Shown: in pieces, positions 1 to 8,941 of the stretch
Numbering within the stretch: the first letter of the stretch is position 1
Layout of the letters: each line of letters begins with the position of its first letter
Assembly: GCA_963666905.2 (NCBI GenBank)
Contig: OY763008.1
Coordinates: 4,092,001 to 4,156,000, forward strand
DNA: 64,000 nucleotides
From: SP197 sp963666905
GTDB taxonomy: Bacteria > Pseudomonadota > Alphaproteobacteria > SP197
Direction: 5' to 3'
The notes under the pieces: generated by a model
What the model was told of the DNA's origin: nothing
Database searches by the model: none
Seen by the model: the letters and a program-made list of their open reading frames with translations, nothing else
Made by a program: the position numbers and the translations under genes

Positions 1-1196
1 ATCGCCTCGTCGCTGCGCCGGGATGCATCGGCCTCCTCCTCCTCTGCGACGGGGGCTCCGGCCTCGAGGCTGTTCGCGAGGTCGACCTCCCTGAACGCCT
101 CGTCGTCCCTGGCCTGGATCACGGCGTCCTCGACGAGAATGTCCGGGGTGATGCCGGTGGCCTGTATCGAGGTCCCCGACGGCGTGTAGTAGAGAGCCGT
201 CGTCAGGCGCATGGCGCCGCTGCTGGCAAGGGGGACGATCGTCTGGACCGAACCCTTTCCGTAGGACGGCGTGCCCATGATGATGGCCCGCCGGTGGTCC
301 TGCAGGGCGCCGGCGACGATTTCCGAGGCCGAGGCCGAGCCGCCGTTGATCAGCACGATGACGGGCAGTCCTTTGGCCAGGTCGCCGCCGTCGGCATGGA
401 ACCGCTGGGCGTTTTCGGGCCTGCGGCCGCGCGTCGACACGATTTCGCCCTGGTCGAGAAAGGCGTCCGAAACGGCGATGGCCTGGTCGAGCAGGCCTCC
501 GGGATTGTTGCGCAGGTCGAGCACGATTCCCTGCAGCCCGTCGCCGACGGAATCCCGGATGGCCGCCACGGCCTCCTCGAGACCGCTTTCGGTCTGTCCT
601 GTGAACGAGGTGACGCGGATGTAGCCGGTCTGCCGCTCGGTCCGCCAGCGCACGGACTGGATCTTGATGATCGCTCGCGTGATGACGAGCTCGATGGGGT
701 CGTCGACGTCCTCGCGGGCGATCGTCAGCGCGATGTCGGTGTCCGGCGGACCACGCAGGCGGTCGACGACCTCGTCGAGCGTGAGCCCGAGGGCCGAATC
801 GCCATCGATGTGGGTCACGTAGTCGCCCGCCCTGATGCCGGCGCGCTGCGCCGGCGTATCGTCGATCGGCGAGACGATCTTCACCCAGCCGTTCTCCATG
901 GTGATCTCGATTCCCAGGCCGCCGAATTCGCCGCTGGCCCTGACCTGCATCTCCTCGTAGCTTTCGGGGGAAAAGTAGCTCGAGTGGGGATCGAGGGAAC
1001 CGAGCATGCCCCTGATGGCCGCCTCGATGAGGTCGGAATCGGACACCTCCTCGACGTAGTCGGAACGCAGGCGCTCGAACACGTCGCCGAAGAGGTCGAG
1101 CGAGCGGTAGGTGTCCTCGTTCCCGGCGGCCGGCCGCAACGGGCCGGCGGCGACGAGAAGGCCGAGGAGGATCACAGCGCAAGCCGTTCGTATCAT
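1..1196 (-). CDS. ctpA: C-terminal processing protease CtpA (S41), 3' end cut by window edge
   Basis: Periplasmic/inner-membrane serine protease that trims C-termini of envelope proteins. The frame is open from ATG 1196 to the window edge, so about 398 residues are visible and the C-terminus is missing. Residues 1-25 are a hydrophobic signal peptide, a PDZ domain lies around 85-165, and the S41 core follows. The catalytic pair is S289 (in NGGSASASEI) and K314 (in YGKGSVQ), 25 residues apart as expected for the family. After the core comes an acidic EEEEEA tail. The start overlaps the stop of the envC-like gene (ATGA), so the two are probably translationally coupled. This envC-ctpA order is usual in alphaproteobacteria. 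Confidence 0.95.
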   Translation of the reverse strand, partial: MIRTACAVILLGLLVAAGPLRPAAGNEDTYRSLDLFGDVFERLRSDYVEEVSDSDLIEAAIRGMLGSLDPHSSYFSPESYEEMQVRASGEFGGLGIEITMENGWVKIVSPIDDTPAQRAGIRAGDYVTHIDGDSALGLTLDEVVDRLRGPPDTDIALTIAREDVDDPIELVITRAIIKIQSVRWRTERQTGYIRVTSFTGQTESGLEEAVAAIRDSVGDGLQGIVLDLRNNPGGLLDQAIAVSDAFLDQGEIVSTRGRRPENAQRFHADGGDLAKGLPVIVLINGGSASASEIVAGALQDHRRAIIMGTPSYGKGSVQTIVPLASSGAMRLTTALYYTPSGTSIQATGITPDILVEDAVIQARDDEAFREVDLANSLEAGAPVAEEEEADASRRSDEA

Positions 1197-2212
1197 GGGT
1201 CGCCCTCTTCGCTCGTGCCCGAAATGAGCCACAGCCGCAGATTGACGGGTGTTCCCGCGTGCTGCAGCTCTACATAGAGAGTTTGGGGCAGGGTGTCATC
1301 CGATGCCATGACAGCGACCGGCTGTCCCGCGAGCAGCACCTCGCCTGCCTCGACATCGTCGTAGGCGTACCCCTGCAGCAGGGTCCTGTATCCCTTTCCG
1401 TGGTCGATGACGAGCTGCCGGCCGCGGTCGGACGCGGTGCCGGCATGGACGACAACGCCGTCGAAGGGTGTCACGACCGTCTCGCCCGGCGCCGTGCGGA
1501 TCTGCAGTCCGTCCTCGCCCGAGGCGTCGCCGGGAGCAGGCGCGAGCAGGCGGCCCTTCCATGCCTCGATATCCATCGCGCGGAGCGCGGCGGCGATCGG
1601 CGCACCCGCCCCGGCGGACCGCAAAGGCGCCAGCAGGTCCCGCGCCTGGCCGTTCGCGCTCTCGATGTCGCCCGTTATCGCGAACATCCCGGCGAGGATG
1701 TCGCGCCGCCGCGTTTCCCGCTGCTCGCGTTCCTTGCCGAGCGTGGAGAGTTCGGCAACGCCACCGGTGACGGCTGCAAGGTGCCGGTCGAGTCGCGCCG
1801 AGAGCGTGGTGGCGACGATGAAGGTGCGGTGGATGTCCAGGGCGGAGGCGGGCATGGCGATGATGGCGCCACCGGGAACCCCGGCCATGTGCCGCAGAAA
1901 CGCCACCTGGGCGCTGTAGGCCCTGCGATGCGGCTCGAGGCGATCGCCCGTGCCGGCGATCCGCAGATCGAGATTCGCCAGTTCACCCTCGATTGCCCCG
2001 AGGACACCGGCGAGCCGGCGCCTCTCGGACTCCAGGGTGAGAAGGGCCGTGCGCAGGGAGTCGAGCGTCTCGAGAGGCGTGACGGGCGTCCCGTCGCCGG
2101 ACACGTCCCCGGCGGACATCAGCACTTCCATCGAGGCCGCCGCTCCGGCTGTCGGGCCGAGGCAGACAGCGGCAGCGAGGATGCCGCCGAGGAGGGTGCG
2201 GCCCCGGATCAA
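1193..2212 (-). CDS. EnvC-like murein hydrolase activator (degenerate M23/LytM)
   Basis: Predicted periplasmic activator of cell-wall amidases at division. 339 aa: signal peptide at about 1-25, a coiled-coil-prone helical region at about 45-190, and a C-terminal LytM/M23 domain from about 235. The zinc-binding histidines of active M23 peptidases are not in place: VVVHAGT and IDHGKGYRTLLQG lack the usual partner residues. This points to a non-catalytic activator, as in EnvC. The start is TTG 2212, overlapping the gpmI stop by 4 bases (TTGA); the stop overlaps the ctpA start. Family assignment is good; the amidase partner is not identifiable here. Confidence 0.85.
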   Translation of the reverse strand: MIRGRTLLGGILAAAVCLGPTAGAAASMEVLMSAGDVSGDGTPVTPLETLDSLRTALLTLESERRRLAGVLGAIEGELANLDLRIAGTGDRLEPHRRAYSAQVAFLRHMAGVPGGAIIAMPASALDIHRTFIVATTLSARLDRHLAAVTGGVAELSTLGKEREQRETRRRDILAGMFAITGDIESANGQARDLLAPLRSAGAGAPIAAALRAMDIEAWKGRLLAPAPGDASGEDGLQIRTAPGETVVTPFDGVVVHAGTASDRGRQLVIDHGKGYRTLLQGYAYDDVEAGEVLLAGQPVAVMASDDTLPQTLYVELQHAGTPVNLRLWLISGTSEEGDP

Positions 2213-3732
2213 CGCCGGGGACCCAGCAGGGAGCGGCCCGACATCTCTGCGGGCCGGTCGAGTTCCAGAAGGTCTAGCAGGGTGGGTGCCAGGTCCTGCA
2301 GCGAGCCGTTGCTCAGGGCGGGCGTTCCGCCGTCACGGAGCACGGCCAGGGGGACAGGGTTGGTGGTGTGGGCCGTGTGCGGTTGGCCCGTGGCGCCGTC
2401 GATCATGGTCTCGATGTTGCCGTGATCGGCGGTGACGACCAGGCAGCCACCGGCGTCATGGACGGCGTCGGCGATGGCGCCGAGGCAGCGATCGACGGTT
2501 TCCACGGCCCGGACGGCCGCCGGCAGGACACCGGTATGGCCCACCATGTCGGGATTGGCGAAATTGCAGATCACCGCGTCGAAGGCGCCGTCGCGGACCG
2601 CGCGGACAAGGCGCCCGGTGACCTCGGGCGCGGACATCTCCGGCATGAGGTCATAGGTCGGCACCTGCGGCGAAGGAACGAGGATGCGCTCCTCGAGGGG
2701 AAAGACGTGTTCGCGTCCGCCGTTGAAGAAGTAGGTGACATGGGCGTACTTCTCGGTCTCGGCGATCCTGAGCTGGCGCATGCCCGCATCCGCGACGAGG
2801 TGACCAAGGCTCTTCGTGACCTCGGGAGGCGTGAACATCGCCGGGACAAGGTCCGCCAGGCGGGCGGAGTAGGGAATCATGCCGGCGGTCGCCGCAAGGC
2901 GCCGGCCCGCCGTCGTGTCGAAGCCGCTGAATCCGGGATCGACCAGCGCCTCCATGATCTCCCGCACCCGGTCGGCCCGGAAGTTCGCCATCAGAAGACC
3001 GTCGCCGTCGCGCATGCCGCCGTAGGCGCCGATCACCGTCGGGACCACGAACTCGTCCGTCTCTCCCGCGATACGGGCCTTCGCGACAGCCACGTTGGCG
3101 CTGGGGCAGCGTCTGCCCTCGCCCAGGACCATCGCCTTCCAGGCCTTCTCGACCCGCGGCCAGCGCCTGTCCCGGTCCATTGCATGGTAGCGGCCGGCGA
3201 CGGTGGCGAGACGCGCCCGCGGCGCCTCCGCCCGGAAGCGGGCGAGATCGTCCACGGCGCTCTGCGGCGGGGTGTCGCGGCCGTCGAGGAAGGCGTGAAC
3301 CAGGACCTCGATGCCGCGGTCCGCAAGGATGTTGGCGAGCGCCGCCATGTGGTCCTGGTGGCTGTGGACGCCGCCTGGCGACAGCAGCCCCGCGAGATGA
3401 CAGGCGCCGTCGCTGCGCAGGAGCGCGCCGGCGAGGTCCGTGAGGACCGGGTTCTCCGCCAGCGAACCGTCGCGAAGCGCCGCGTCGATGAGCGGCAGGT
3501 TCTGCATGACGATGCGGCCCGCGCCCATGGTCAGGTGGCCGACTTCGGAGTTGCCCATCTGGCCGCAGGGCAGGCCGACGGCCGTGCCCGAGGTCTCGAG
3601 TCTGGCCAGGGCCCCCCCCTGGGCGAGGCGTGTCCAGACCGGAGTCTGCGCCTGCGCAATGGCGTTCCCCGGGCCGGGGCGGTCGAGGCCCCAGCCGTCG
3701 AGGACGCACAGAACGAGAGGTCGCGGCGGCAA
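2209..3732 (-). CDS. gpmI: 2,3-bisphosphoglycerate-independent phosphoglycerate mutase
   Basis: Interconverts 3- and 2-phosphoglycerate in glycolysis/gluconeogenesis with Mn2+ in an alkaline-phosphatase-like fold. 507 aa, the usual length. It begins with the metal-binding DGWG motif (about residue 12), has the phosphoserine nucleophile S62 in GNSEVGH, and a C-terminal metal motif TADHGNIE. It sits 10 bases downstream of rsfS and overlaps the envC-like gene by 4 bases. In related alphaproteobacteria rlmH usually lies between rsfS and gpmI; there is no room for it here. Confidence 0.97.
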   Translation of the reverse strand: MPPRPLVLCVLDGWGLDRPGPGNAIAQAQTPVWTRLAQGGALARLETSGTAVGLPCGQMGNSEVGHLTMGAGRIVMQNLPLIDAALRDGSLAENPVLTDLAGALLRSDGACHLAGLLSPGGVHSHQDHMAALANILADRGIEVLVHAFLDGRDTPPQSAVDDLARFRAEAPRARLATVAGRYHAMDRDRRWPRVEKAWKAMVLGEGRRCPSANVAVAKARIAGETDEFVVPTVIGAYGGMRDGDGLLMANFRADRVREIMEALVDPGFSGFDTTAGRRLAATAGMIPYSARLADLVPAMFTPPEVTKSLGHLVADAGMRQLRIAETEKYAHVTYFFNGGREHVFPLEERILVPSPQVPTYDLMPEMSAPEVTGRLVRAVRDGAFDAVICNFANPDMVGHTGVLPAAVRAVETVDRCLGAIADAVHDAGGCLVVTADHGNIETMIDGATGQPHTAHTTNPVPLAVLRDGGTPALSNGSLQDLAPTLLDLLELDRPAEMSGRSLLGPRR

Positions 3733-3742
3733 GGGAGTTCGT

Positions 3743-4075
3743 TCAGGCGGTCGCCTTGGCCGGCACCGCGACCGGCATCGCCCACATCCGTTCCAGGTTG
3801 TAGAGGCCGCGCAACTCGTTGCGGAAGATGTGGACGACCACGTCTCCCAGGTCGATCAGCACCCAGTCGCCGGGATCGTACCCTTCCATGCTGTCGATGC
3901 GTCGTCCACGCCGTTTCAGCGAGGCGATCACCCTGTCGGCCAGCGCCGTGACCTGCCGGCGCGTTCGTCCGCCGCAGATGATCATCGTGTCCGCAAAGGT
4001 TGTCTTTCCGGCAAGATCGATGGTCACCACATCGTCCGCCTTGCCGTCTTCCAGCGCCTGTGTCGTCAGCGCCAC
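3743..4075 (-). CDS. rsfS: ribosome silencing factor RsfS
   Basis: Binds ribosomal protein L14 and blocks subunit joining during starvation. 110 aa of the RsfS/YbeB/Iojap family, with the conserved core ADDVVTIDLAGKTTFAD, GRTRRQV, GYDPGDWVLIDLGDVVVHIF and a terminal Tyr/Leu-rich helix. The start is GTG 4075. The frame stays open upstream but has no ATG, GTG or TTG closer to nadD, so this start is the best choice. nadD ends at 4132, 56 bases upstream. Confidence 0.93.
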   Translation of the reverse strand: MALTTQALEDGKADDVVTIDLAGKTTFADTMIICGGRTRRQVTALADRVIASLKRRGRRIDSMEGYDPGDWVLIDLGDVVVHIFRNELRGLYNLERMWAMPVAVPAKATA

Positions 4076-4131
4076 GAGGTCCGGGGTTCCGTTCCCGGAA
4101 AGGGTTTCACGAGGAATGGATGGTTCTCCCC

Positions 4132-4767
4132 TCAGGTGGTTGATCCTTTGTCCGTTCCGGCGAACGCGAATCTCCTGTCACCGGACCTGATGGCCGTGGC
4201 GGAGGCGTCGTGTCTGGGACCCAGCAGGAGGGTCCATGCCGGAAGTCGTCGCGTGGCCAGGGTGCTGGCCCGGTGTCCCGGTGTTCGGCAATGGCGATAG
4301 CGGATGGCGGCCCGGCTCGCTAGACAGGAGTAAGAATAGGGAGCGCGGTCGATCACCGCAACGGGGATTGACTCGAAGATCTCCTGCCAGCGTTTCCACA
4401 GGTGAATCGTGGCCAGGTTGTCCGCGCCCATGATCCAGACGAAGCGGGCGCCGGGCGCACGCCGCGTCAGGCTGGCCACGGTGTCGACGGTGAAGCGCGT
4501 TCCCAGCTCCCCTTCAAGTCCGCTCACCGTGACGCCATGGCCCCGGGCGAAGGCCCTTGCCCGCTCGATCCTGTCACGGTACGGCAGCATGCCGGCGCCG
4601 GGTTTCAGGGGATTCTGCGGCGACACCAGCCACCACACGTCGTGGAGGCGCAGGGACCGGCGCGCCAGGCCACTGGCGAACAGGTGGCCTTCGTGGGCAG
4701 GATTGAAGGATCCGCCGAGCAGGCCTATGCGCCGCGCCGATGCGCGTTGCAGGGCTCTCGTGTTCAG
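4132..4767 (-). CDS. nadD: nicotinate-nucleotide adenylyltransferase NadD, probable CTG start
   Basis: Adenylates nicotinate mononucleotide in NAD synthesis. The nucleotidyltransferase motif GLLGGSFNPAHEGH (with HXGH) lies near the N-terminus, followed by WLVSPQNPLK and WIMGADN; the C-terminal SSTXIR motif appears as SATAIRS. The frame between the proA stop and the HXGH motif contains no ATG, GTG or TTG, and upstream it only overlaps proA without a usable start. The best candidate is CTG 4767, which overlaps the proA TGA as CTGA and gives 211 aa. Function is secure; the start is inferred. Confidence 0.88.
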   Translation of the reverse strand: MNTRALQRASARRIGLLGGSFNPAHEGHLFASGLARRSLRLHDVWWLVSPQNPLKPGAGMLPYRDRIERARAFARGHGVTVSGLEGELGTRFTVDTVASLTRRAPGARFVWIMGADNLATIHLWKRWQEIFESIPVAVIDRAPYSYSCLASRAAIRYRHCRTPGHRASTLATRRLPAWTLLLGPRHDASATAIRSGDRRFAFAGTDKGSTT

Positions 4768-6050
4768 GGCCGGGTCTGTCCGTCGCCGCGCACGACGTAC
4801 TTCATGGTGGTCAGCTGCTCGACACCCACCGGTCCGCGCGCATGCAGCCTGTTGGTTGAAATGCCGATTTCCGCGCCCATGCCGAACTCGCCGCCGTCGG
4901 CAAACTGCGTCGACGTGTTCCACATCGCGATGGCGCTGGGCGCGCGGGCAAGAAAGTGCTCGGCGGTCGTCCTGTCCGAGGTGACGATCGCGTCGGTGTG
5001 CTCCGAACCGTGCCGGCGGATGTGGTCGAGGGCGCCGTCGACGCCGTCCACGGCGGCGACCGAGATGACGGCGTCGAGATACTCCGTCGACCAGTCGTTG
5101 GCCGCCGCGGGCCTGATGCGGGGATCGAGCCTGCGGACGACCGGGTCTCCCCGGATCTCGCACCCTTCGTCGATGAGAGCCGAGATGATGGTCCTCTGGC
5201 CCTCCTCGTCGAGACGGCGGTCTAACAGCAGGGTCTCGGCGGCGCCGCAGATGCTCGTGCGGCGCATCTTGGCGTTGACCGCGATCTCGCGGGCCATGGC
5301 GATGTCCGCGGCCCTGTCGACATAGACGTGGCAGAGGCCCACGAGATGGGCGAGCACCGGGACGCGGCTCTCCTTGTGGACCCTTTCAACCAGGGACGGC
5401 CCGCCCCTTGGAACGATGATGTCGATCCAGCGCGCCATGGTGAGCATCTCGCCCACCGCCGCGCGGTCGGCGACGGGCACGAGCTGGATGGCGTCCTCGG
5501 GAAGTCCCGCCCCGGCAAGGCCGGCGCGCAGGGAACCGGCGATGACGCGCGAGGAGCCGGTGCTCTCGGAGCCGCCGCGAAGGATGGCGGCGTTGCCCGA
5601 CCTGAGGCACAGGGCGCCGGCGTCGGCGGTGACGTTGGGACGCGACTCGTAGATGATGCCGATCACGCCCAGCGGCACGGAAACCCTGGCGATGTCGAGG
5701 CCGTTGGGCCGTGTCCAGCGGGCGAGTTCGCGACCGACCGGGTCCTCGAGGAGGGCGATGGCCTCGAGCGCTGCGGCCATGGCCTCGATGCGCGCGTCGT
5801 CGAGAACGAGCCGCTCGAGCATCGGGGCCGTCACCGTTCCCGCCCGGGCGGCCGCAAGGTCCACCTCGTTGGCCTCGAGCAGCGTTGCGCGGCTGTCCCT
5901 CAGGTGGACCGCCGCCTGGTCGAGCGCCCGGCGCCTGAGCTCGTCGGGCGCGTGTGCGAGGACATCTGCCGCGCGCCGCGCCGCGCGGCCGATTCCGTCC
6001 ATGATGCCGGCGATGGCGCGTGTCGTGTCGACGGCGGCTGTCGGGTTCAT
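4764..6050 (-). CDS. proA: gamma-glutamyl phosphate reductase ProA
   Basis: NADPH-dependent reduction of glutamyl-5-phosphate to glutamate-5-semialdehyde, the second step of proline synthesis. 428 aa of the aldehyde dehydrogenase superfamily, with the catalytic cysteine in RRTSICGAAE, VPRGG, and the C-terminal STQFADGGEFGMGAEIG signature. Its ATG overlaps the proB stop (ATGA), and its stop overlaps the presumed nadD start. It lies in the proB-proA-nadD-rsfS order typical of alphaproteobacteria. Confidence 0.97.
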   Translation of the reverse strand: MNPTAAVDTTRAIAGIMDGIGRAARRAADVLAHAPDELRRRALDQAAVHLRDSRATLLEANEVDLAAARAGTVTAPMLERLVLDDARIEAMAAALEAIALLEDPVGRELARWTRPNGLDIARVSVPLGVIGIIYESRPNVTADAGALCLRSGNAAILRGGSESTGSSRVIAGSLRAGLAGAGLPEDAIQLVPVADRAAVGEMLTMARWIDIIVPRGGPSLVERVHKESRVPVLAHLVGLCHVYVDRAADIAMAREIAVNAKMRRTSICGAAETLLLDRRLDEEGQRTIISALIDEGCEIRGDPVVRRLDPRIRPAAANDWSTEYLDAVISVAAVDGVDGALDHIRRHGSEHTDAIVTSDRTTAEHFLARAPSAIAMWNTSTQFADGGEFGMGAEIGISTNRLHARGPVGVEQLTTMKYVVRGDGQTRP

Positions 6051-7162
6051 GACATCACCAGATCGTCCCTGTGAATCAGCTCCTCGCGTCCTCGATAACC
6101 CAGAAGGCGCTCGATTTCACTGCTTTTGTAGCCGGCGATCGATTCCGCGTCCGCACGGGAGTAGGCCACGAGTCCGCGGGCGAACTCGCGGCCGTCGGGG
6201 CCTTTGACGACCACCGCATCGCCCTTGCGGAAGGCGCCGTCGACGCCGGTCACGCCGGCGGGCAGCAGGCTGCGGCCCCGGATGAGCGCCGCGAGCGCGC
6301 CGGCATCGACGGTGATGACGCCGGCCGGCTTGAGCGAACCGGCAATCCAGCGCTTGCGGGCGCCGGCGGGGTTGTCGCGGGCCGGGAACCAGGTACAGGG
6401 CCGACCGTCGAGAATCGCGCGCAGCGGATGGTGGATGGTGCCGTTGGAGATCGCCATGTGACAGCCGGCCGCGATCGCGATTCCCGCCGCGATGAGCTTG
6501 GTCTTCATGCCGCCCGACGATTCGCCGGCGCGGGCCTTGCCGGCCATCGCCTCGATGGCGGGCGTGATGCCCGCGACCTCCCGCACCAGGCGGGCCTGCG
6601 GGTCGCCCCTTGGGTCCCGTTCGTAGAGGCCGTCGATGTCCGACAGCAGGATGAGGGCATCGGCGCTCGCCATCATGGCGACCCGCGCGGACAGCCGGTC
6701 GTTGTCGCCGAACCTGATCTCGTTGGTGGCGACGGTGTCGTTCTCGTTGACGACGGGGACCGCGCCGAGTCCGAGGAGGCGGTTGAGCGTGTTCCGGGCG
6801 TTGATGTAGCGGCGCCGGTCCTCGGTGTCGTCGAGGGTGAGAAGGAGCTGCGCGGCCCCGGCGCCGTGCCGGCCCAGGGATTCCTGCCAGGCGTGGACGA
6901 GCCTCGCCTGGCCGGCGGCGGCCGCCGCCTGGCTGTCGTCGAGGCGCAACGGTCCCGGCGCCAGGCCGAGGTGGCGGCGGCCGATCGCGATGGCGCCGGA
7001 GGTGACGATCACGACCTCGCATCCGCCGCCGCGCAGCATGGCGACGTCGTCGGCAAGCGTGTTGAGCCAGGAGCGTCTGATCCTGCCGTCGGAGCCGTCG
7101 ACGAGAAGCGACGAGCCGACCTTGACGACCATCCTCCTGGCATGCCCGAGTCTCGACATCAC
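6047..7162 (-). CDS. proB: glutamate 5-kinase ProB
   Basis: Phosphorylates glutamate at the gamma-carboxyl, the first and feedback-regulated step of proline synthesis. 371 aa: amino-acid kinase domain about 1-260 (VVKVGSSLL, VTSGAIAIG, VNENDTVA, SGGMKTKL) and a C-terminal PUA domain about 275-360. GTG 7162 is followed at once by ATG 7159; GTG 7162 overlaps the obgE TGA as GTGA. Either start gives essentially the same protein. Confidence 0.97.
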   Translation of the reverse strand: MMSRLGHARRMVVKVGSSLLVDGSDGRIRRSWLNTLADDVAMLRGGGCEVVIVTSGAIAIGRRHLGLAPGPLRLDDSQAAAAAGQARLVHAWQESLGRHGAGAAQLLLTLDDTEDRRRYINARNTLNRLLGLGAVPVVNENDTVATNEIRFGDNDRLSARVAMMASADALILLSDIDGLYERDPRGDPQARLVREVAGITPAIEAMAGKARAGESSGGMKTKLIAAGIAIAAGCHMAISNGTIHHPLRAILDGRPCTWFPARDNPAGARKRWIAGSLKPAGVITVDAGALAALIRGRSLLPAGVTGVDGAFRKGDAVVVKGPDGREFARGLVAYSRADAESIAGYKSSEIERLLGYRGREELIHRDDLVMS

Positions 7163-8175
7163 GGGTCCGGGGCGCCTTCCGTCCGGCGGTGGCCGGCGAC
7201 GATGCGTCCGAGGGCGTGCACCAGGTCCGTCACGCCCTCGCCGGTGACCCCGGATATCTCCATGACCGCGCCGCCCGCCGCCTCGCCGAGCGCCTCGCAG
7301 GCGCGCCGCCGGCCGTCCCGGGGAACGGCGTCGACCTTGGTGAGAACCGGCACCACGGTCTTCTCGTCGAGACCGCCGCCGTAGGACCTGAGCTCATGGC
7401 GGACGGTCCGCCAGTCGCGCGCCACGTCCTCGGAGGTGGCGTCCACGAGATGGATCAGCGCGGCACACCGTTCGGCGTGCCCCAGGAAGCGGTCGCCGAG
7501 GCCGGTGCCCCGGTGGGCCCCCTCGATCAGGCCGGGAAGATCCGCCATGACGAACTCGGACTCGTCGAGGCGGACCATGCCCAGGTGCGGGTGAACAGTG
7601 GTGAAGGGATAGTCGGCGATCCTTGTCCGCGCCCGCGAGACGCAGGAGAGCAGCGTCGACTTGCCGGCATTCGGCAGGCCGATCATGCCGACATCGGCGA
7701 TCAGCTTGAGACGCAGCCAGACCTGGACCTCCTCGCCCGGCCGGCCGGGCTCGGCACGTCTCGGGGTCCGGTTCGTCGACGACTTGAAACGGGCGTTGCC
7801 GCGGCCGCCGCCGCCGCCGCGCAGGAGGATCACGCGCTCGCCGGGCACCGTCAGGTCCGCCAGGACCGTGGACCTGTCCTCCGCCAGGACCACGGTGCCG
7901 GGCGGAAGGGGAACGACCGCATCGCCGCCGCGTGCCCCGGTGCGCCGCCCCCCGGCGCCCGGCCGGCCGGCCCCGGCCCGGAAGTGCTGGCGGTAGCGGA
8001 AGTCGATCAGGGTGTTGAGGCCGTCCACGCAGGCGAGGACGACGTCGCCGCCGCCGCCGCCGTCTCCTCCGTCGGGTCCGCCGAACTCGACGTGCTTCTC
8101 GCGGCGGAAACTGACGACACCGCTGCCGCCGCCACCGCTCTTGAGATGGATCTTGGCTTCATCGAGAAACTTCAT
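7159..8175 (-). CDS. obgE: GTPase ObgE/CgtA
   Basis: Essential GTPase of 50S ribosome assembly and stress control. 338 aa from ATG 8175 (MKFLDEAKIHL). The N-terminal OBG domain (about 1-158) has the expected glycine-rich GGGGSG and GGDGGGGGDV stretches. The G domain follows, with G1 GLPNAGKS, G3 DLPG and a late NKXD-type TKVD. There is no long C-terminal OCT extension, which is usual in this class. The frame is open upstream of 8175 but that part is a shadow of rpmA. It lies 44 bases downstream of rpmA. Confidence 0.96.
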   Translation of the reverse strand: MKFLDEAKIHLKSGGGGSGVVSFRREKHVEFGGPDGGDGGGGGDVVLACVDGLNTLIDFRYRQHFRAGAGRPGAGGRRTGARGGDAVVPLPPGTVVLAEDRSTVLADLTVPGERVILLRGGGGGRGNARFKSSTNRTPRRAEPGRPGEEVQVWLRLKLIADVGMIGLPNAGKSTLLSCVSRARTRIADYPFTTVHPHLGMVRLDESEFVMADLPGLIEGAHRGTGLGDRFLGHAERCAALIHLVDATSEDVARDWRTVRHELRSYGGGLDEKTVVPVLTKVDAVPRDGRRRACEALGEAAGGAVMEISGVTGEGVTDLVHALGRIVAGHRRTEGAPDP

Positions 8176-8219
8176 GCCGGCATCCGCACAGAGCCGGACC
8201 GTCGGCAGGCGGCGGGACG

Positions 8220-8489
8220 CTACTCCGCGGCGATTGCCGGCGGGACCACGTCGATGTAGGTCCGCGAACCCGACGTGCGGCGAAAGGCGACGGTGCCGCC
8301 GGTCGTGGCGAAGAGGGTGTGATCCCTGCCCATGCCGACATTGCGTCCCGGATGGAACTTCGTGCCGCGCTGGCGGACGATGATGTTGCCGGGAATGACC
8401 CGTTCGCCGCCGAACTTCTTGACGCCCAGCCGCTGTCCCGGAGAATCGCGCCCGTTGCGTGAACTGCCGCCTGCCTTCTTGTGGGCCAT
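8220..8489 (-). CDS. rpmA: 50S ribosomal protein L27
   Basis: Component of the large subunit near the peptidyl-transferase centre. 89 aa beginning MAHKKAGGSSRNGRDS, the canonical L27 N-terminus without a cleavable extension, followed by RLGVKKFGGE and GNIIVRQRG. It starts 3 bases downstream of the rplU stop, within one transcript with rplU and probably obgE. Confidence 0.98.
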   Translation of the reverse strand: MAHKKAGGSSRNGRDSPGQRLGVKKFGGERVIPGNIIVRQRGTKFHPGRNVGMGRDHTLFATTGGTVAFRRTSGSRTYIDVVPPAIAAE

Positions 8490-8492
8490 GCC

Positions 8493-8828
8493 TCAATCCT
8501 CCGGTGGAATGTCCCCGCCGCCGGGGGCCCCGTTGATCTCGCGGATGCGGACGACGGTCAGCGGCTGCCGGTGGCCGGCGCGCCTGCGGTACTTCTTGCG
8601 GCGCTTCTTCTTGAAGACGAGAATCTTGGCGGCGCGTTTCTGTTCGAGAATCTCGGCCGTCACCGTGGCGCCGTCGGCGGCCGTGTCGACGGCATCCTCG
8701 CGGCCGATCATCAGCACGCGGTCGAACTCGACGATGTCGCCGGGGCTGCCGTCGAGGCGCTCCACGGAGAACACGTCCTCAGGGGCGACACGGTACTGCT
8801 TGCCGCCGGTCTGGATGACTGCATACAT
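8493..8828 (-). CDS. rplU: 50S ribosomal protein L21
   Basis: Large-subunit protein binding 23S rRNA. 111 aa from ATG 8828 (MYAVIQTGGKQYRV); the strongly basic KKKRRKKYRRRAGHRQ segment is the conserved rRNA-binding part. It carries a short extra glycine/acidic C-terminus (GGGDIPPED). It is the first gene of the operon and lies about 60 bases below a near-consensus promoter. The open frame upstream of 8828 is not coding. Confidence 0.98.
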   Translation of the reverse strand: MYAVIQTGGKQYRVAPEDVFSVERLDGSPGDIVEFDRVLMIGREDAVDTAADGATVTAEILEQKRAAKILVFKKKRRKKYRRRAGHRQPLTVVRIREINGAPGGGDIPPED

Positions 8829-8892
8829 CGGATGAATCTCGTGACTGAACGTGCGCCACCCCCCAGGAGGGCGACGGCGCGAGCTTGGGCGC

Positions 8893-8920
8893 ACTATAGG
8901 GGCGGGGCCGCCGATGTCAA
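8893..8920 (-). promoter_or_regulatory. sigma-70 promoter of the rplU-rpmA-obgE operon
   Basis: On the minus strand a perfect -35 TTGACA (8920-8915) is followed after 16 bases by TATAGT (8898-8893, 5 of 6 consensus). Transcription would start near 8886, leaving a leader of about 58 bases before rplU. Position, strand and quality all fit the housekeeping promoter of this operon. Confidence 0.8.
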
Positions 8921-8941
8921 CCGGAACCCGAGGGAACGCGA

